The notes beneath the pieces are model-generated. The model ran no database searches and was not told the DNA's origin. It worked only from the letters and a program-made list of their open reading frames with translations. 23,898 bases of DNA from Magnetaquiglobus sp039908105. Its GTDB lineage: Bacteria > Pseudomonadota > Magnetococcia > Magnetococcales > Magnetaquicoccaceae. Location: the NCBI GenBank assembly GCA_039908105.1, contig JAMOBI010000026.1:1-23898 (forward strand), read 5' to 3'. The position numbers and the translations under genes were made by a program. Numbering within the stretch: position 1 is the stretch's first letter; each line of letters opens with the position of its first letter. Shown one piece after another: positions 1-7,465 of the stretch.

Positions 1-32
1 CGGCACCGACAAGCTGGCACGACGGACAGATT

Positions 33-215
33 ATGGTTTCAATAATGTTCATAAGGCTGATTTACAGCCTCTACCAGCATCGGTCAAGGGCGATCAGAAC
101 AGTCGGAGCCCAGTGCCCTCGCCATTCACGTGGTGAAAATTGACGGCTGTTTGATTACCCTTGACCGATGCTGGCTGAGACTGTAAATCAGTCTTATGCA
201 TATTAATGAGACCAT
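33..215. repeat. Long imperfect inverted repeat
   Basis: Two 58-nt arms (33-90 and 158-215) are inverted copies of each other. I count about 8 mismatches. They are separated by a 67-nt spacer with weaker symmetry next to the arms. The core CCCTTGACCGATGCTGG is identical in both arms. No protein is recognisable inside. It could be the end of a decayed mobile element, a MITE-like element, or two opposed copies of a dispersed repeat; the sequence alone does not decide. Confidence 0.6.
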
Positions 216-225
216 CAAAACAGAA

Positions 226-545
226 ACAAAACCGCATCCGGCTTGGAATGAGAGTTTTTTCTGGTAAAATAAAGAACGGGGCCGGTAAGGTTCCTCTCCC
301 AGGGTTTTGGTTTTGACTTGCGCGCGCTCTTCAAAAGAAGCATTTTTCGCGTTTATTGCGAAAAATATGCCGCACGCCGTCTTCGCGAGCATCGTTTCCG
401 CTTTTACCGTGGAACCCGTGCTTTTGGAGTTCCACGGTCGGGGGGTGAGGGGGTTCTCCTCCCAGCATGCAAGGTTGGAAACGACGCTCGCATCTGGCAC
501 GCGGCCTTGCAGAAAAACCCGCATCCCAAAACAGGTACGGTTTAA
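226..545 (+). repeat. Dispersed hairpin repeat, copy 1
   Basis: This is the longest of four copies of one non-coding repeat in the window. The shared core runs from a GCGCGCTCTTCAAAAGAAGC box through a hairpin (340-350 with 358-370) to a second stem (385-399 with 477-491, 14 of 15 pairs), then a tail ending GGTACGGTTTA. The loop of the second stem holds an extra segment of about 70 nt that copy 2 lacks. That segment carries its own perfect 10-bp stem (406-415 with 429-438). The left flank (226-300) is also matched, inverted, beside copy 3. Overlapping reading frames here have no recognisable protein content. The mobilising agent is unknown. Confidence 0.7.
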
Positions 546-549
546 AGGG

Positions 550-804
550 TGCCAGAACCATAAACCAAGCACCAAAGCCGCCCAAACACCAAGCCCTGCA
601 CTCGAACATCCGGAAACCGTGCAAGACATCCGTGCTCTGGGGATCCATGCCAACCATCTGGAAAGACAACATGCTGCCATTCGTCGTCGCAACAGCGCCT
701 TTCGACGACGCACAAACATCTATGCCAGGATGTCGGAAGGGTCTCAAAGGACATTGGATGTCCATTTGATCAATCATAATTTTATTCGATATTGTTTAAA
801 CCGC
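550..804 (+). pseudogene. Transposase C-terminal remnant
   Basis: In the frame of an open stretch beginning at 307, the peptide from about 550 to 804 looks like the C-terminal end of an IS1-like or related transposase. It includes HANHLERQHAAIRRRNSAFR and, further on, RTLDVHLINHNFIR. I recall this pattern (HANH, then RRRNSAxRRxTNxYA, then LQRxLDV and HNxxR) from transposases common in bacterial genomes. The part of the frame before 550 is repeat sequence, so no N-terminal or catalytic half is present. It sits between repeat copies 1 and 2, which suggests an accretion site for mobile DNA. Family assignment is from memory of the motif and is tentative. Confidence 0.5.
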
Positions 805-840
805 AACCATCACGGGATGCGTAGTTCCATTAATAGGGGT

Positions 841-884
841 CCAGGGGGATTATCCCCCTGGTGGGATCCAAGGGCAAAGCCCTT
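841..884. repeat. Tandem double hairpin
   Basis: Two perfect hairpins lie 8 nt apart. The first is a 9-bp stem (841-849 with 853-861, loop TTA). The second is a 6-bp stem (870-875 with 879-884, loop AAA). The first is almost pure G/C. They directly precede repeat copy 2. Similar GGGGGATTATCCCCCTGG cassettes are, from general recollection, scattered through several proteobacterial genomes. They may act as transcript ends or as part of a mobile repeat. No T-run follows, so a classical terminator is not claimed. Confidence 0.6.
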
Positions 885-885
885 C

Positions 886-1062
886 GGACTTTAGTTTTTG
901 ACTTTAGCGCGCTCTTCAAAAGAAGCATTTTTCGCGCCTTTTGCGAAAAATGCGCTGCGCGCGGCCTTCGTGAGCGTCGTTTCCGCTTTTTGGAAACGAC
1001 GCTCACATCTTGCACTCAAGCCTTGCAAAAAACTACGCATCCCAAAGCAGGTGCGGTTTAGA
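886..1062 (+). repeat. Dispersed hairpin repeat, copy 2
   Basis: Compact copy of the same repeat as 226-545. It has the AGCGCGCTCTTCAAAAGAAGC box, a perfect 11-bp hairpin (925-935 with 943-953) and a perfect 15-bp hairpin (970-984 with 992-1006, 7-nt loop). The tail ends GGTGCGGTTTAG. Relative to copy 1, the second base pair of the 15-bp stem is T971-A1005 instead of C386-G490, a paired change that keeps the stem. No convincing coding sequence overlaps it. Confidence 0.7.
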
Positions 1063-1173
1063 TACCAACTGTCAAACCGAGACTTCGGAATGCACCACTC
1101 ACGGTGAAAGCAATCTTGCAAACAAGGAAAACAACTTGATCATGGGGTGAGCCGATGGGCCTGATCGGTCAAA

Positions 1174-1202
1174 TTCACATCATGCGTGTATCTGCGAATA
1201 GT
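1174..1202 (+). promoter_or_regulatory. Possible promoter for the glycosyltransferase gene
   Basis: TTCACA (1174-1179) matches the -35 consensus at 5 of 6 positions. A 17-nt spacer separates it from AATAGT (1197-1202, 4 of 6). The predicted transcript would start near 1209, inside the hairpin at 1206-1235, about 55 nt before the GTG start at 1265. This is pattern matching only and the -10 is weak. Confidence 0.3.
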
Positions 1203-1205
1203 CAA

Positions 1206-1242
1206 AGCCCAGTGCCGAGGATTTTGCACCGGGCTGATTTTT
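1206..1242 (+). terminator. Terminator-like hairpin
   Basis: The arms AGCCCAGTGC (1206-1215) and GCACCGGGCT (1226-1235) pair at 9 of 10 positions around a 10-nt loop. GATTTTTC, including a five-T run, follows on the + strand. It lies just upstream of the glycosyltransferase start. It may end transcripts coming from the repeat region or attenuate the downstream gene. The string AGCCCAGTGCC also occurs at 107-117. Confidence 0.55.
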
Positions 1243-1264
1243 CGTTACAGGTATTGGAAACCAA

Positions 1265-2380
1265 GTGAAAATATTGATTGCATTGAACACGACTTGGAAT
1301 CTGGCCAATTTCAGGGCAGGATTGATTCGTGGATTGATCTCAGCAGGTTATGAGGTGATAGCCGTTGCGCCGCCAGACGAATACGTATCAAACGTCGAAG
1401 CGCTGGGGTGTCGCTATCTGCCTTTGCCGATGGATAATCACGGTACCAATCCACTGCGGGATGTGTTGCTGTTCTGGCGATTTCTGCGCTTGTTGGTTGT
1501 TGTGCAACCGGATGTTTATTTAGGCTTTACCGTCAAGCCAAATGTCTATGGTTCATGGGCTGCACATATATTAGGCATTCCAGTGATCAACAACATTTCC
1601 GGTTTGGGTTCAGTATTTCTTCGAGGTGGTTGGCTGAATCAGCTTGTACGTACTCTGTATCGTACGGCGTTGTTTCGTTCAGCTAAAGTGTTTTTTCAGA
1701 ACGGTGATGACTATCGGTTATTTGTAGAAGGTGGCCTGGTCTCATCTGCCATTGCGGATCGATTGCCCGGATCCGGGATCGATCTGATAAAATTTGTCCC
1801 GGTTCCCTTGCCAAACGTCACACCGTTACGTTTTTTGTTGATCGCACGGATGCTGTGGGACAAGGGGGTGGGTGAATACGTGGCAGCGGCGCGTCTCCTC
1901 AAGCAACAATCGATGAATGCGGAGTTTTATTTGTTGGGTTTGATCGATGTCCAGAACCCTGCAGCGATCTCTAAAAGCCAAATGGATGCGTGGATTGCAG
2001 AGGGTGTCATCGGTTATCTTGGAGTCAGCGACCATGTCAGCGATGAAATCGCGCAAGCGGATTGTGTCGTATTGCCATCCTACCGCGAGGGGATGCCCCG
2101 CACCCTGTTGGAGGCTGCTGCAATGGCCCGTCCGATCGTGACGACAGATTCGGTTGGATGTCGTGAGGTGGTTGTCGATGGGGTTAATGGCTATTTGTGT
2201 CGCCCGATGGATGCAGAAAATCTTGCGGAAATGATGTACAAAATCGCGAGTTTGTCACCTGCTGAACGGGAAGCGATGGGAAAGCGCGGGCGAGACAAGG
2301 TTGAGCGTGAATTCGACGAGCAGATTGTGATTCACAAGTATCTCGATGCGATTGCGCTCATTTCAGATCGTACGAAGTGA
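1265..2380 (+). CDS. Glycosyltransferase family 4 protein
   Basis: A 371-residue GT-B fold glycosyltransferase that probably adds a sugar to a surface polysaccharide or lipid-linked oligosaccharide on the cytoplasmic face of the inner membrane. The N-terminus (MKILIALNT, then NFRAGLIRGL) is the first strand and helix of a GT4 acceptor domain. The C-terminal half has the donor-site EX7E motif, EGMPRTLLE with E275 and E283, followed by GCREVVVDGVNGYL. It resembles the CapM/PglA-type group of GT4 enzymes. The start is GTG at 1265, chosen because the conserved first strand begins there; a ribosome site is weak. It stands alone, with no sugar-nucleotide or polysaccharide genes beside it, so donor and acceptor cannot be named. 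Its codon use looks more AT-rich than the operons downstream, compatible with acquisition as part of a surface locus. Confidence 0.88.
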   Translation: MKILIALNTTWNLANFRAGLIRGLISAGYEVIAVAPPDEYVSNVEALGCRYLPLPMDNHGTNPLRDVLLFWRFLRLLVVVQPDVYLGFTVKPNVYGSWAAHILGIPVINNISGLGSVFLRGGWLNQLVRTLYRTALFRSAKVFFQNGDDYRLFVEGGLVSSAIADRLPGSGIDLIKFVPVPLPNVTPLRFLLIARMLWDKGVGEYVAAARLLKQQSMNAEFYLLGLIDVQNPAAISKSQMDAWIAEGVIGYLGVSDHVSDEIAQADCVVLPSYREGMPRTLLEAAAMARPIVTTDSVGCREVVVDGVNGYLCRPMDAENLAEMMYKIASLSPAEREAMGKRGRDKVEREFDEQIVIHKYLDAIALISDRTK

Positions 2381-2609
2381 ATTCTGGCTGAACAACACAC
2401 TATTTTCTTTATGCCTTCTGAGGCGTCATGCTCTGTGGCTGCATCGGCTCTGAAACGGTGTTGATTGATCGGTCGGATTCACGCCATCAGGGTATTTGCA
2501 AACAATCGGCACCCTGTTCCAGGAGCACCGATTAAAGCGGGAAATGCCCATGTTGTGACTGCCACTGAACTGGATTTTCGGCTTGCAGTCCGACAAAATG
2601 CAACCACAA
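2381..2609. other. Convergent intergenic gap
   Basis: This 229-nt gap lies between the 3' ends of the glycosyltransferase (+) and the TolC-SPOR gene (-). I see no convincing gene, RNA or stem with a T-run that would serve as a bidirectional terminator. Confidence 0.5.
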
Positions 2610-5441
2610 TCAGCTGGCCGGGCCGATCCGGGTGATGAGTTGCGGATCTTCGGGGGTGGAGGGGCGGATGGGGATCACCTGGGCCGCCTCACCGGTCTTT
2701 TGGAAATAGGCCTCCGCAGCGCTTTGCGCCGCAGTCTGGGAGTCGAACCGTCCGATCCAGATCAACTGCCAGTTATGGCCGGAAGCATCGCGGGTTTCGT
2801 TCAAATACAGATCAAAGCCGAACCCGGAGAGCTGCTCCAGCCTCTTTTCGGTATCCATCGGATTGCGGAAGGCGCCCACCTGCACGGCAAACCCTTCCAT
2901 GGGGGTCGAGGATGCGATCGCTGACCCGGATCGGACGCTCTGCGGCTCGCTCTTTTTGTCGATGACGGGTTGGTTTGCAGAGGATTCGGACGAGCCACGT
3001 TGATCCTGGCCCGCTTTCACGCTCCCTTTATCCGTCTTGGCGGGAACGGGCTGATCCACAAATGGCAGGGATTGTTCGATGGTCGAAGTTCCCTGACGGG
3101 CCACCGGGGTGACGAATCCGGGGCTGCCCTCCTGCTCGGTGAATTCTTTCAGAAGGGTGTAAGCCTCGCGTTCGTTCTCCAGTCGTCCGATCGAGACCCG
3201 ATACCAGACCTTGTCCGCCGCATCCCGGATCTCCTGCAAGTAAAGATCATACCCCTTGGCCTGCAACTGGCCGATCCGTTTCACCGCCGCCGCCTCCTCG
3301 CTGAACGCCCCGATCTGAATCGTATACTGCAACAGGTCCATGGGCGGGTATTTGGCGGTGGGTGTGCGCTCCTCGTGGCTCATCAACTTGGCCAGTTCTT
3401 TGGGCGGCACCCGCTCTCCATCGCCGTTGTTCGCTTCGGTATGGCGCTCTGAAGTGCTCTTGGCCTCGCTGACAAATGGAGCCGGAGGAATTTCGCTCGA
3501 GTTCTCCACCGTCTTGGCCAGCGCGTCCAGTGCCTGGTTCAAGGCGCCGGAACTGCTCTGTCCCTTGTTGCCTGCCGTGGCGACCAGTGCAGCGCGTGCC
3601 TCATCTGCCGGAATGCGCTCCTCGGGCGACGGGGATGAGGCTGTTGTCGAGACTTGCGAACTCTGCTGCGTACCCGAGACCTCTGCCGGCAGCGGCAGGG
3701 AGGCGTTCTGTTCGGCTTCGGGTTGGAACAGCGCCTCGACCAGGTGGTTCATCGCCTCTTCCTGGGCTGCGGTCAACGGGGCATCTGCCGGCGGGGGGGC
3801 TTGGACGCGCGCCTTGCTGGTGCCTTTCCTGGGCGCTTTGGCGGATCTCTTTTGGGATGGCTCGCCGCTCGGTTTCGAGGCAGTGCTCTCCGGCGAGAAT
3901 TCAGCCCGATTCGAGGACTCTTTCCAGATCAAGGATGGTTCTGTGGAGGTTGAGACCGATTCACGGTTTGCAGCAGACACTTTACCGCTCTCGGCAGTCG
4001 GTTTCGGATTCCAGGCAAAAGACTCCCGCTCCCTGGTTGCCCCTTTGGCCCCGGTTCGCGTCTCCCGGATCGGCTTGAGGAGCGGTTCAGTGATCGTCGT
4101 GCCTTCCGGAGGAACCAGCGTCTCCTTCAACAGGCCCATGGCGGCGAGCAGCCGGAATGACTCCATCATGAATTGAAACTCCTCTTCGACCAGCAGCCGT
4201 CTGGCGGCCTGGAGTTCGTGTTCGGAGTTCAAGAAATCGAGCATGGTCTGGCTGCCGAGGCGATACTGCTCCTGACGATCCCGATGGACCGCGCGCATGG
4301 TCTCGACATGTTTTTCCAGGTTTTGCAACCGGGCGCGTGAGGCGATCAAGGCGTTCCAGGAGCGGTTGACCTTCTCTTCGACCTGGTTGCGCACCTCCTC
4401 CAACTTGTCACGAAAACGGGCCGCCTTGTGCGCGCTCTCCTTCAACTTGGAGCTGTCCGCCCCGCCGCGAAAGAGGTTGTACTTGAAGCGCACCATCGCC
4501 ATGGCATCCTGGGAGTAGCTGCGTTCGCCGCCGACGTTGTTGCTGTCGGACATGGCCATCTCCAGGCTGATCTTCGGCCAGAGCGAGGCGGCACTGGCCT
4601 TGCTTTCCGCACGCGTCGCCTCCAGATCGGCCTTGGCGGACAACAGGGAGGGGTGGCGATTCAACGCGGTTTCCAGGGCATCGGCCCGTTCGGTCGGGAG
4701 ATATTTTTTGTCGATCAGCGGGATCTCCAGATCACCGGGAGGAAAACCCACCAGCGTGGCGAAGCGACTCTCGGCAGCGCGCAACTGTCCTTCGGTGGCG
4801 GCCAATTCCGAGGCGATCAGCGAGACGCGGCTTTCGGTCAGACGGGCATCCATCTCGGCGGTGATGCCGAGTTTGATGGTCTGGCGCGTCTTGACGAGAA
4901 TCTCCGAATGGAGGCTCATCGCCTCCTTGGCCAACTCCAACAGCTTGCGCTGCTTCTGCACCTCGGCATAAACCAGGGCAACATCCTGGGTGACGGTTTC
5001 GGCGGTATCGAGAAACGAATAGTCGGCACTCTGCACCTGCGCGCGCGCCTGATCGACCTTGTTGACGGTGTTGAAGCCGTCGAAAAGCGGTTGGTTGATG
5101 TTCAAGCCGGCTTCGCCACGGTTCAACGTCACCCCCCCGCGGTCGACAAAGCGGGTCGTGGCGGTATTGGTCCATTCGCGACCAGTGCCCATGTTGAAGT
5201 CCACGGTGGGCAGATAGCCGGCAAAGGCCTGACGAATCTTCTGACGTGTCTCTTCGAGCTCCTGCCCGGCGGCCAGGAGCTTGGGATTGGAACGCATCGC
5301 CTCGTTGACCGCGTCACCGAGTGTCAGGGACCACGCCGGAGTGCTCTGGCTCATGGCGAGCAGCACGACGAGCGCGGATGTAAGTGAACCCCTTTTCACG
5401 CGTTTTTCCATAATTGCAAGAAACCGTTGACGATGGTTCAT
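2610..5441 (-). CDS. TolC-family outer-membrane protein with two SPOR domains
   Basis: A 943-residue outer-membrane channel subunit, likely the exit duct of the type I system encoded divergently next door. Residues about 38-455 form a TolC/OEP domain with the usual two similar halves of long helices and strands (LTLGDAV at the start, YRLGSQTMLDFLNSE near the end). A signal peptide precedes it, best read from the inner Met11 with cleavage after AWS. Residues about 455-700 are a Ser/Pro/Glu-rich linker. Two SPOR domains follow: about 704-780 (YTIQIGAF) and about 850-930 (FAVQVGAF). SPOR domains bind denuded peptidoglycan glycan strands, so the tail is expected in the periplasm on the wall. Usual TolC proteins are about 450-500 residues, so this one is doubled in length by the tail. 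ATG at 5441 is the longest start; ATG at 5411 is equally possible and neither has a strong ribosome site. Confidence 0.9.
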   Translation of the reverse strand: MNHRQRFLAIMEKRVKRGSLTSALVVLLAMSQSTPAWSLTLGDAVNEAMRSNPKLLAAGQELEETRQKIRQAFAGYLPTVDFNMGTGREWTNTATTRFVDRGGVTLNRGEAGLNINQPLFDGFNTVNKVDQARAQVQSADYSFLDTAETVTQDVALVYAEVQKQRKLLELAKEAMSLHSEILVKTRQTIKLGITAEMDARLTESRVSLIASELAATEGQLRAAESRFATLVGFPPGDLEIPLIDKKYLPTERADALETALNRHPSLLSAKADLEATRAESKASAASLWPKISLEMAMSDSNNVGGERSYSQDAMAMVRFKYNLFRGGADSSKLKESAHKAARFRDKLEEVRNQVEEKVNRSWNALIASRARLQNLEKHVETMRAVHRDRQEQYRLGSQTMLDFLNSEHELQAARRLLVEEEFQFMMESFRLLAAMGLLKETLVPPEGTTITEPLLKPIRETRTGAKGATRERESFAWNPKPTAESGKVSAANRESVSTSTEPSLIWKESSNRAEFSPESTASKPSGEPSQKRSAKAPRKGTSKARVQAPPPADAPLTAAQEEAMNHLVEALFQPEAEQNASLPLPAEVSGTQQSSQVSTTASSPSPEERIPADEARAALVATAGNKGQSSSGALNQALDALAKTVENSSEIPPAPFVSEAKSTSERHTEANNGDGERVPPKELAKLMSHEERTPTAKYPPMDLLQYTIQIGAFSEEAAAVKRIGQLQAKGYDLYLQEIRDAADKVWYRVSIGRLENEREAYTLLKEFTEQEGSPGFVTPVARQGTSTIEQSLPFVDQPVPAKTDKGSVKAGQDQRGSSESSANQPVIDKKSEPQSVRSGSAIASSTPMEGFAVQVGAFRNPMDTEKRLEQLSGFGFDLYLNETRDASGHNWQLIWIGRFDSQTAAQSAAEAYFQKTGEAAQVIPIRPSTPEDPQLITRIGPAS

Positions 5442-5583
5442 ATATGAGCAAAAATTGTGCCTGTTGGAGCGATGATTGCAAGCAGCACACTATTCACGGT
5501 ATTGCAGGGGGCAGCGCAGTGACACCGTGACGCCGTATCAAGGAGTTTGGGGCCGGATTCGAACAGGCTTTGGATATTCTTGC

Positions 5584-5612
5584 TTGAAATGCATAAGTGC
5601 TCAACCGATAAG
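5584..5612 (+). promoter_or_regulatory. Candidate promoter of the type I secretion operon
   Basis: TTGAAA (5584-5589, 5 of 6 to -35 consensus), a 17-nt spacer, then GATAAG (5607-5612, 4 of 6 to -10). The predicted start near 5619 almost coincides with the first ATG at 5621. This favours translation from the second ATG at 5657, which has a proper ribosome site. It lies in the 5442-5656 region shared with the divergent TolC-SPOR gene. Confidence 0.4.
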
Positions 5613-5656
5613 TAGGCAGTATGCAGAATCAGGGGGTCGCAGGTGAGGGAACAGGC

Positions 5657-7465
5657 ATGGTAAACGATGCATTTTTCTCCAAGGATGGCTGGCCGGCACG
5701 CCTGACCCCTTTTTCCGTGGTCGCGGATTCCATCTGGGATCTGATGCTGGTTTCGACCCTGCTCAATCTTTTGGCGCTGGTGTTGCCTTTGACGCTTTTG
5801 CAGGTCTATGACCGGATTTTGCAGAACGAGGCCGTCAGCACCTTGAGTTGGCTTCTGCTCGGCGTGACCGGTGCCCTGCTGATCGAAGCGCTGTTGAAAA
5901 TGGGGCGCTCCTACATCGGTGCCTGGCTTGGCGCCCGTTTCGAGCACAACGCCGGTGTCAGTGCCATGGAACGGCTCTTCTCGTTAAACCTCGCCGATTA
6001 CGAACGGGCCGGTTCCGGTGTCCATCTGGAACGGCTCAACGCCTTGAACGTCATCAAGGATTTCTACTCCGGAGCGGCGGTCCTGGTGATCCTCGATCTG
6101 CCATTCGTGCCGATCTTTCTGATCATGATCTGGCATCTGGCTGGTTTTCTGGTGTTGATTCCGGTGATCGTCTTCATTCTGTTCCTGCTGTTCACGATCT
6201 ACATCGGCGACAAACTGCATCATGCCGTCTCGGAACGCATGAAGGCGGATGACATCCGCGTCAACTTCATCATCGAGGTACTAAACGGCATCCACGCGGT
6301 CAAGTCCATGGCCATGGAGGCCATGATGCTGCGCCGCTACGAACGGTTGCAGGATGCCTGTGCGCTCGGGGCACACAACGTCGGCATGGAGAGTGCCGAT
6401 GCGCAAAACATCGGCTCTTTTTTCGCGCAATTGACGACGGTCGCCATTGTTGCCTTCGGCAGCATCCAGGTGATCAACCACGATCTGACCATCGGCGGCC
6501 TTTCGGCCTGCAGCATGCTTGCCGGACGTTCCATCCAGCCACTGCAGCGCGCTGTGGCCATCTGGGCCCGATTCCAGACTATTCGTGTTGCCAGGACACG
6601 GTTAAACGCCATTTTTGAACTCACACCCGACACCCCGCCCGGCACGCCCCCTCTGCCAGAAATTCGGGGGAAACTGGTGATGGAGAATGTCAGTTTTTCC
6701 TATCCGTTGGAGGTTTCCGAGGGGCCGGGACAGGCCAATCCCAACGCCAAGCCGCCGGTGGCACCCATCGTGATCCGGGACGTGAATCTGGTGGTCAATC
6801 CGGGTGAGACCATCGCCATTCAGGGGGCGAGCGGCAAGACCACGCTGTTGTGGCTGATGATGGGAGCGATCCGTCCCACGCAGGGACGGGTGCTGATCGA
6901 TGATTACAATTTGGCCGATTATGACCACAGCTCGCTGCATGCCCAGGTGGCCTACATGCCGCAGACCGGCATGCTCTTCAAGGGGACGATTTTAGAGAAC
7001 ATCCACATGTTCCGTCCGGAACGCGAGGAGGCGGCGATGGCGGCGGCCAATCTGCTGCAACTGGAGGATTTCATCTCCAAACTGCCCAAAGGGTACGAAA
7101 CGATCATCGATGATGGCGCCGATGAATCGATTCCCCGTGGCATCAAGCAGCGCATCACCATTGCGCGCGCGCTGGTCTCCTCACCACGCATCCTGCTGTT
7201 CGATGAGGCCAATACCGCCATCGACAGCGGCGGTGACGAGAAATTGAAGAACGCTCTGGAGTCGATGCACGGCAAGGTAACCCTGATCATGATCACCCAC
7301 CGCCCCTCCCTGGAGAAGCTGGCCGATCGCGTTTATGAACTCAAAGAGGGGGCTCTGGTACCCAAACCGCCCCGTGCGCCGTTCAAGCCGCCGGCAGCTG
7401 CTCCGGCTCCCGCACCGGTTCCCTCTGCCGCACCGGCATCGTCTGGTGGAGGTGGGGCCGCATGA
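5657..7465 (+). CDS. Type I secretion ABC permease/ATPase, degenerate NBD (subunit A)
   Basis: A membrane ABC exporter half-transporter of 602 residues. A six-helix type I transmembrane domain covers about residues 20-310. A nucleotide-binding domain covers about 335-565, and the protein ends in a Pro/Ala tail. There is no C39-like N-terminal domain. The NBD is odd: Walker A reads GASGKT (390-395) and lacks two residues of the normal GxxGxGKT, and the LSGGQ signature is replaced by IPRGI (492-496). The Q-loop (YMPQ), Walker B with catalytic Glu (FDEA, D516 and E517) and switch His (H548, THRPS) are kept. The start at 5657 is preferred because GAGGG lies 7 nt upstream; an in-frame ATG at 5621 gives 614 residues. 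Its stop overlaps the next gene by ATGA, so the two subunits are co-translated and probably form a heterodimer. The transported protein is unknown. Confidence 0.88.
   Translation: MVNDAFFSKDGWPARLTPFSVVADSIWDLMLVSTLLNLLALVLPLTLLQVYDRILQNEAVSTLSWLLLGVTGALLIEALLKMGRSYIGAWLGARFEHNAGVSAMERLFSLNLADYERAGSGVHLERLNALNVIKDFYSGAAVLVILDLPFVPIFLIMIWHLAGFLVLIPVIVFILFLLFTIYIGDKLHHAVSERMKADDIRVNFIIEVLNGIHAVKSMAMEAMMLRRYERLQDACALGAHNVGMESADAQNIGSFFAQLTTVAIVAFGSIQVINHDLTIGGLSACSMLAGRSIQPLQRAVAIWARFQTIRVARTRLNAIFELTPDTPPGTPPLPEIRGKLVMENVSFSYPLEVSEGPGQANPNAKPPVAPIVIRDVNLVVNPGETIAIQGASGKTTLLWLMMGAIRPTQGRVLIDDYNLADYDHSSLHAQVAYMPQTGMLFKGTILENIHMFRPEREEAAMAAANLLQLEDFISKLPKGYETIIDDGADESIPRGIKQRITIARALVSSPRILLFDEANTAIDSGGDEKLKNALESMHGKVTLIMITHRPSLEKLADRVYELKEGALVPKPPRAPFKPPAAAPAPAPVPSAAPASSGGGGAA

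Noticed and set aside
126..1121. Several overlapping open frames on both strands in the first 1.1 kb
   Set aside because: They run through the dispersed repeats and hairpins, lack ribosome sites and show no recognisable protein, apart from the transposase remnant at 550-804.
2970..5387. Large + strand open frames opposite the TolC-SPOR gene
   Set aside because: High GC content keeps antisense frames open; none shows domain structure or a ribosome site, while the - frame has clear TolC and SPOR domains.
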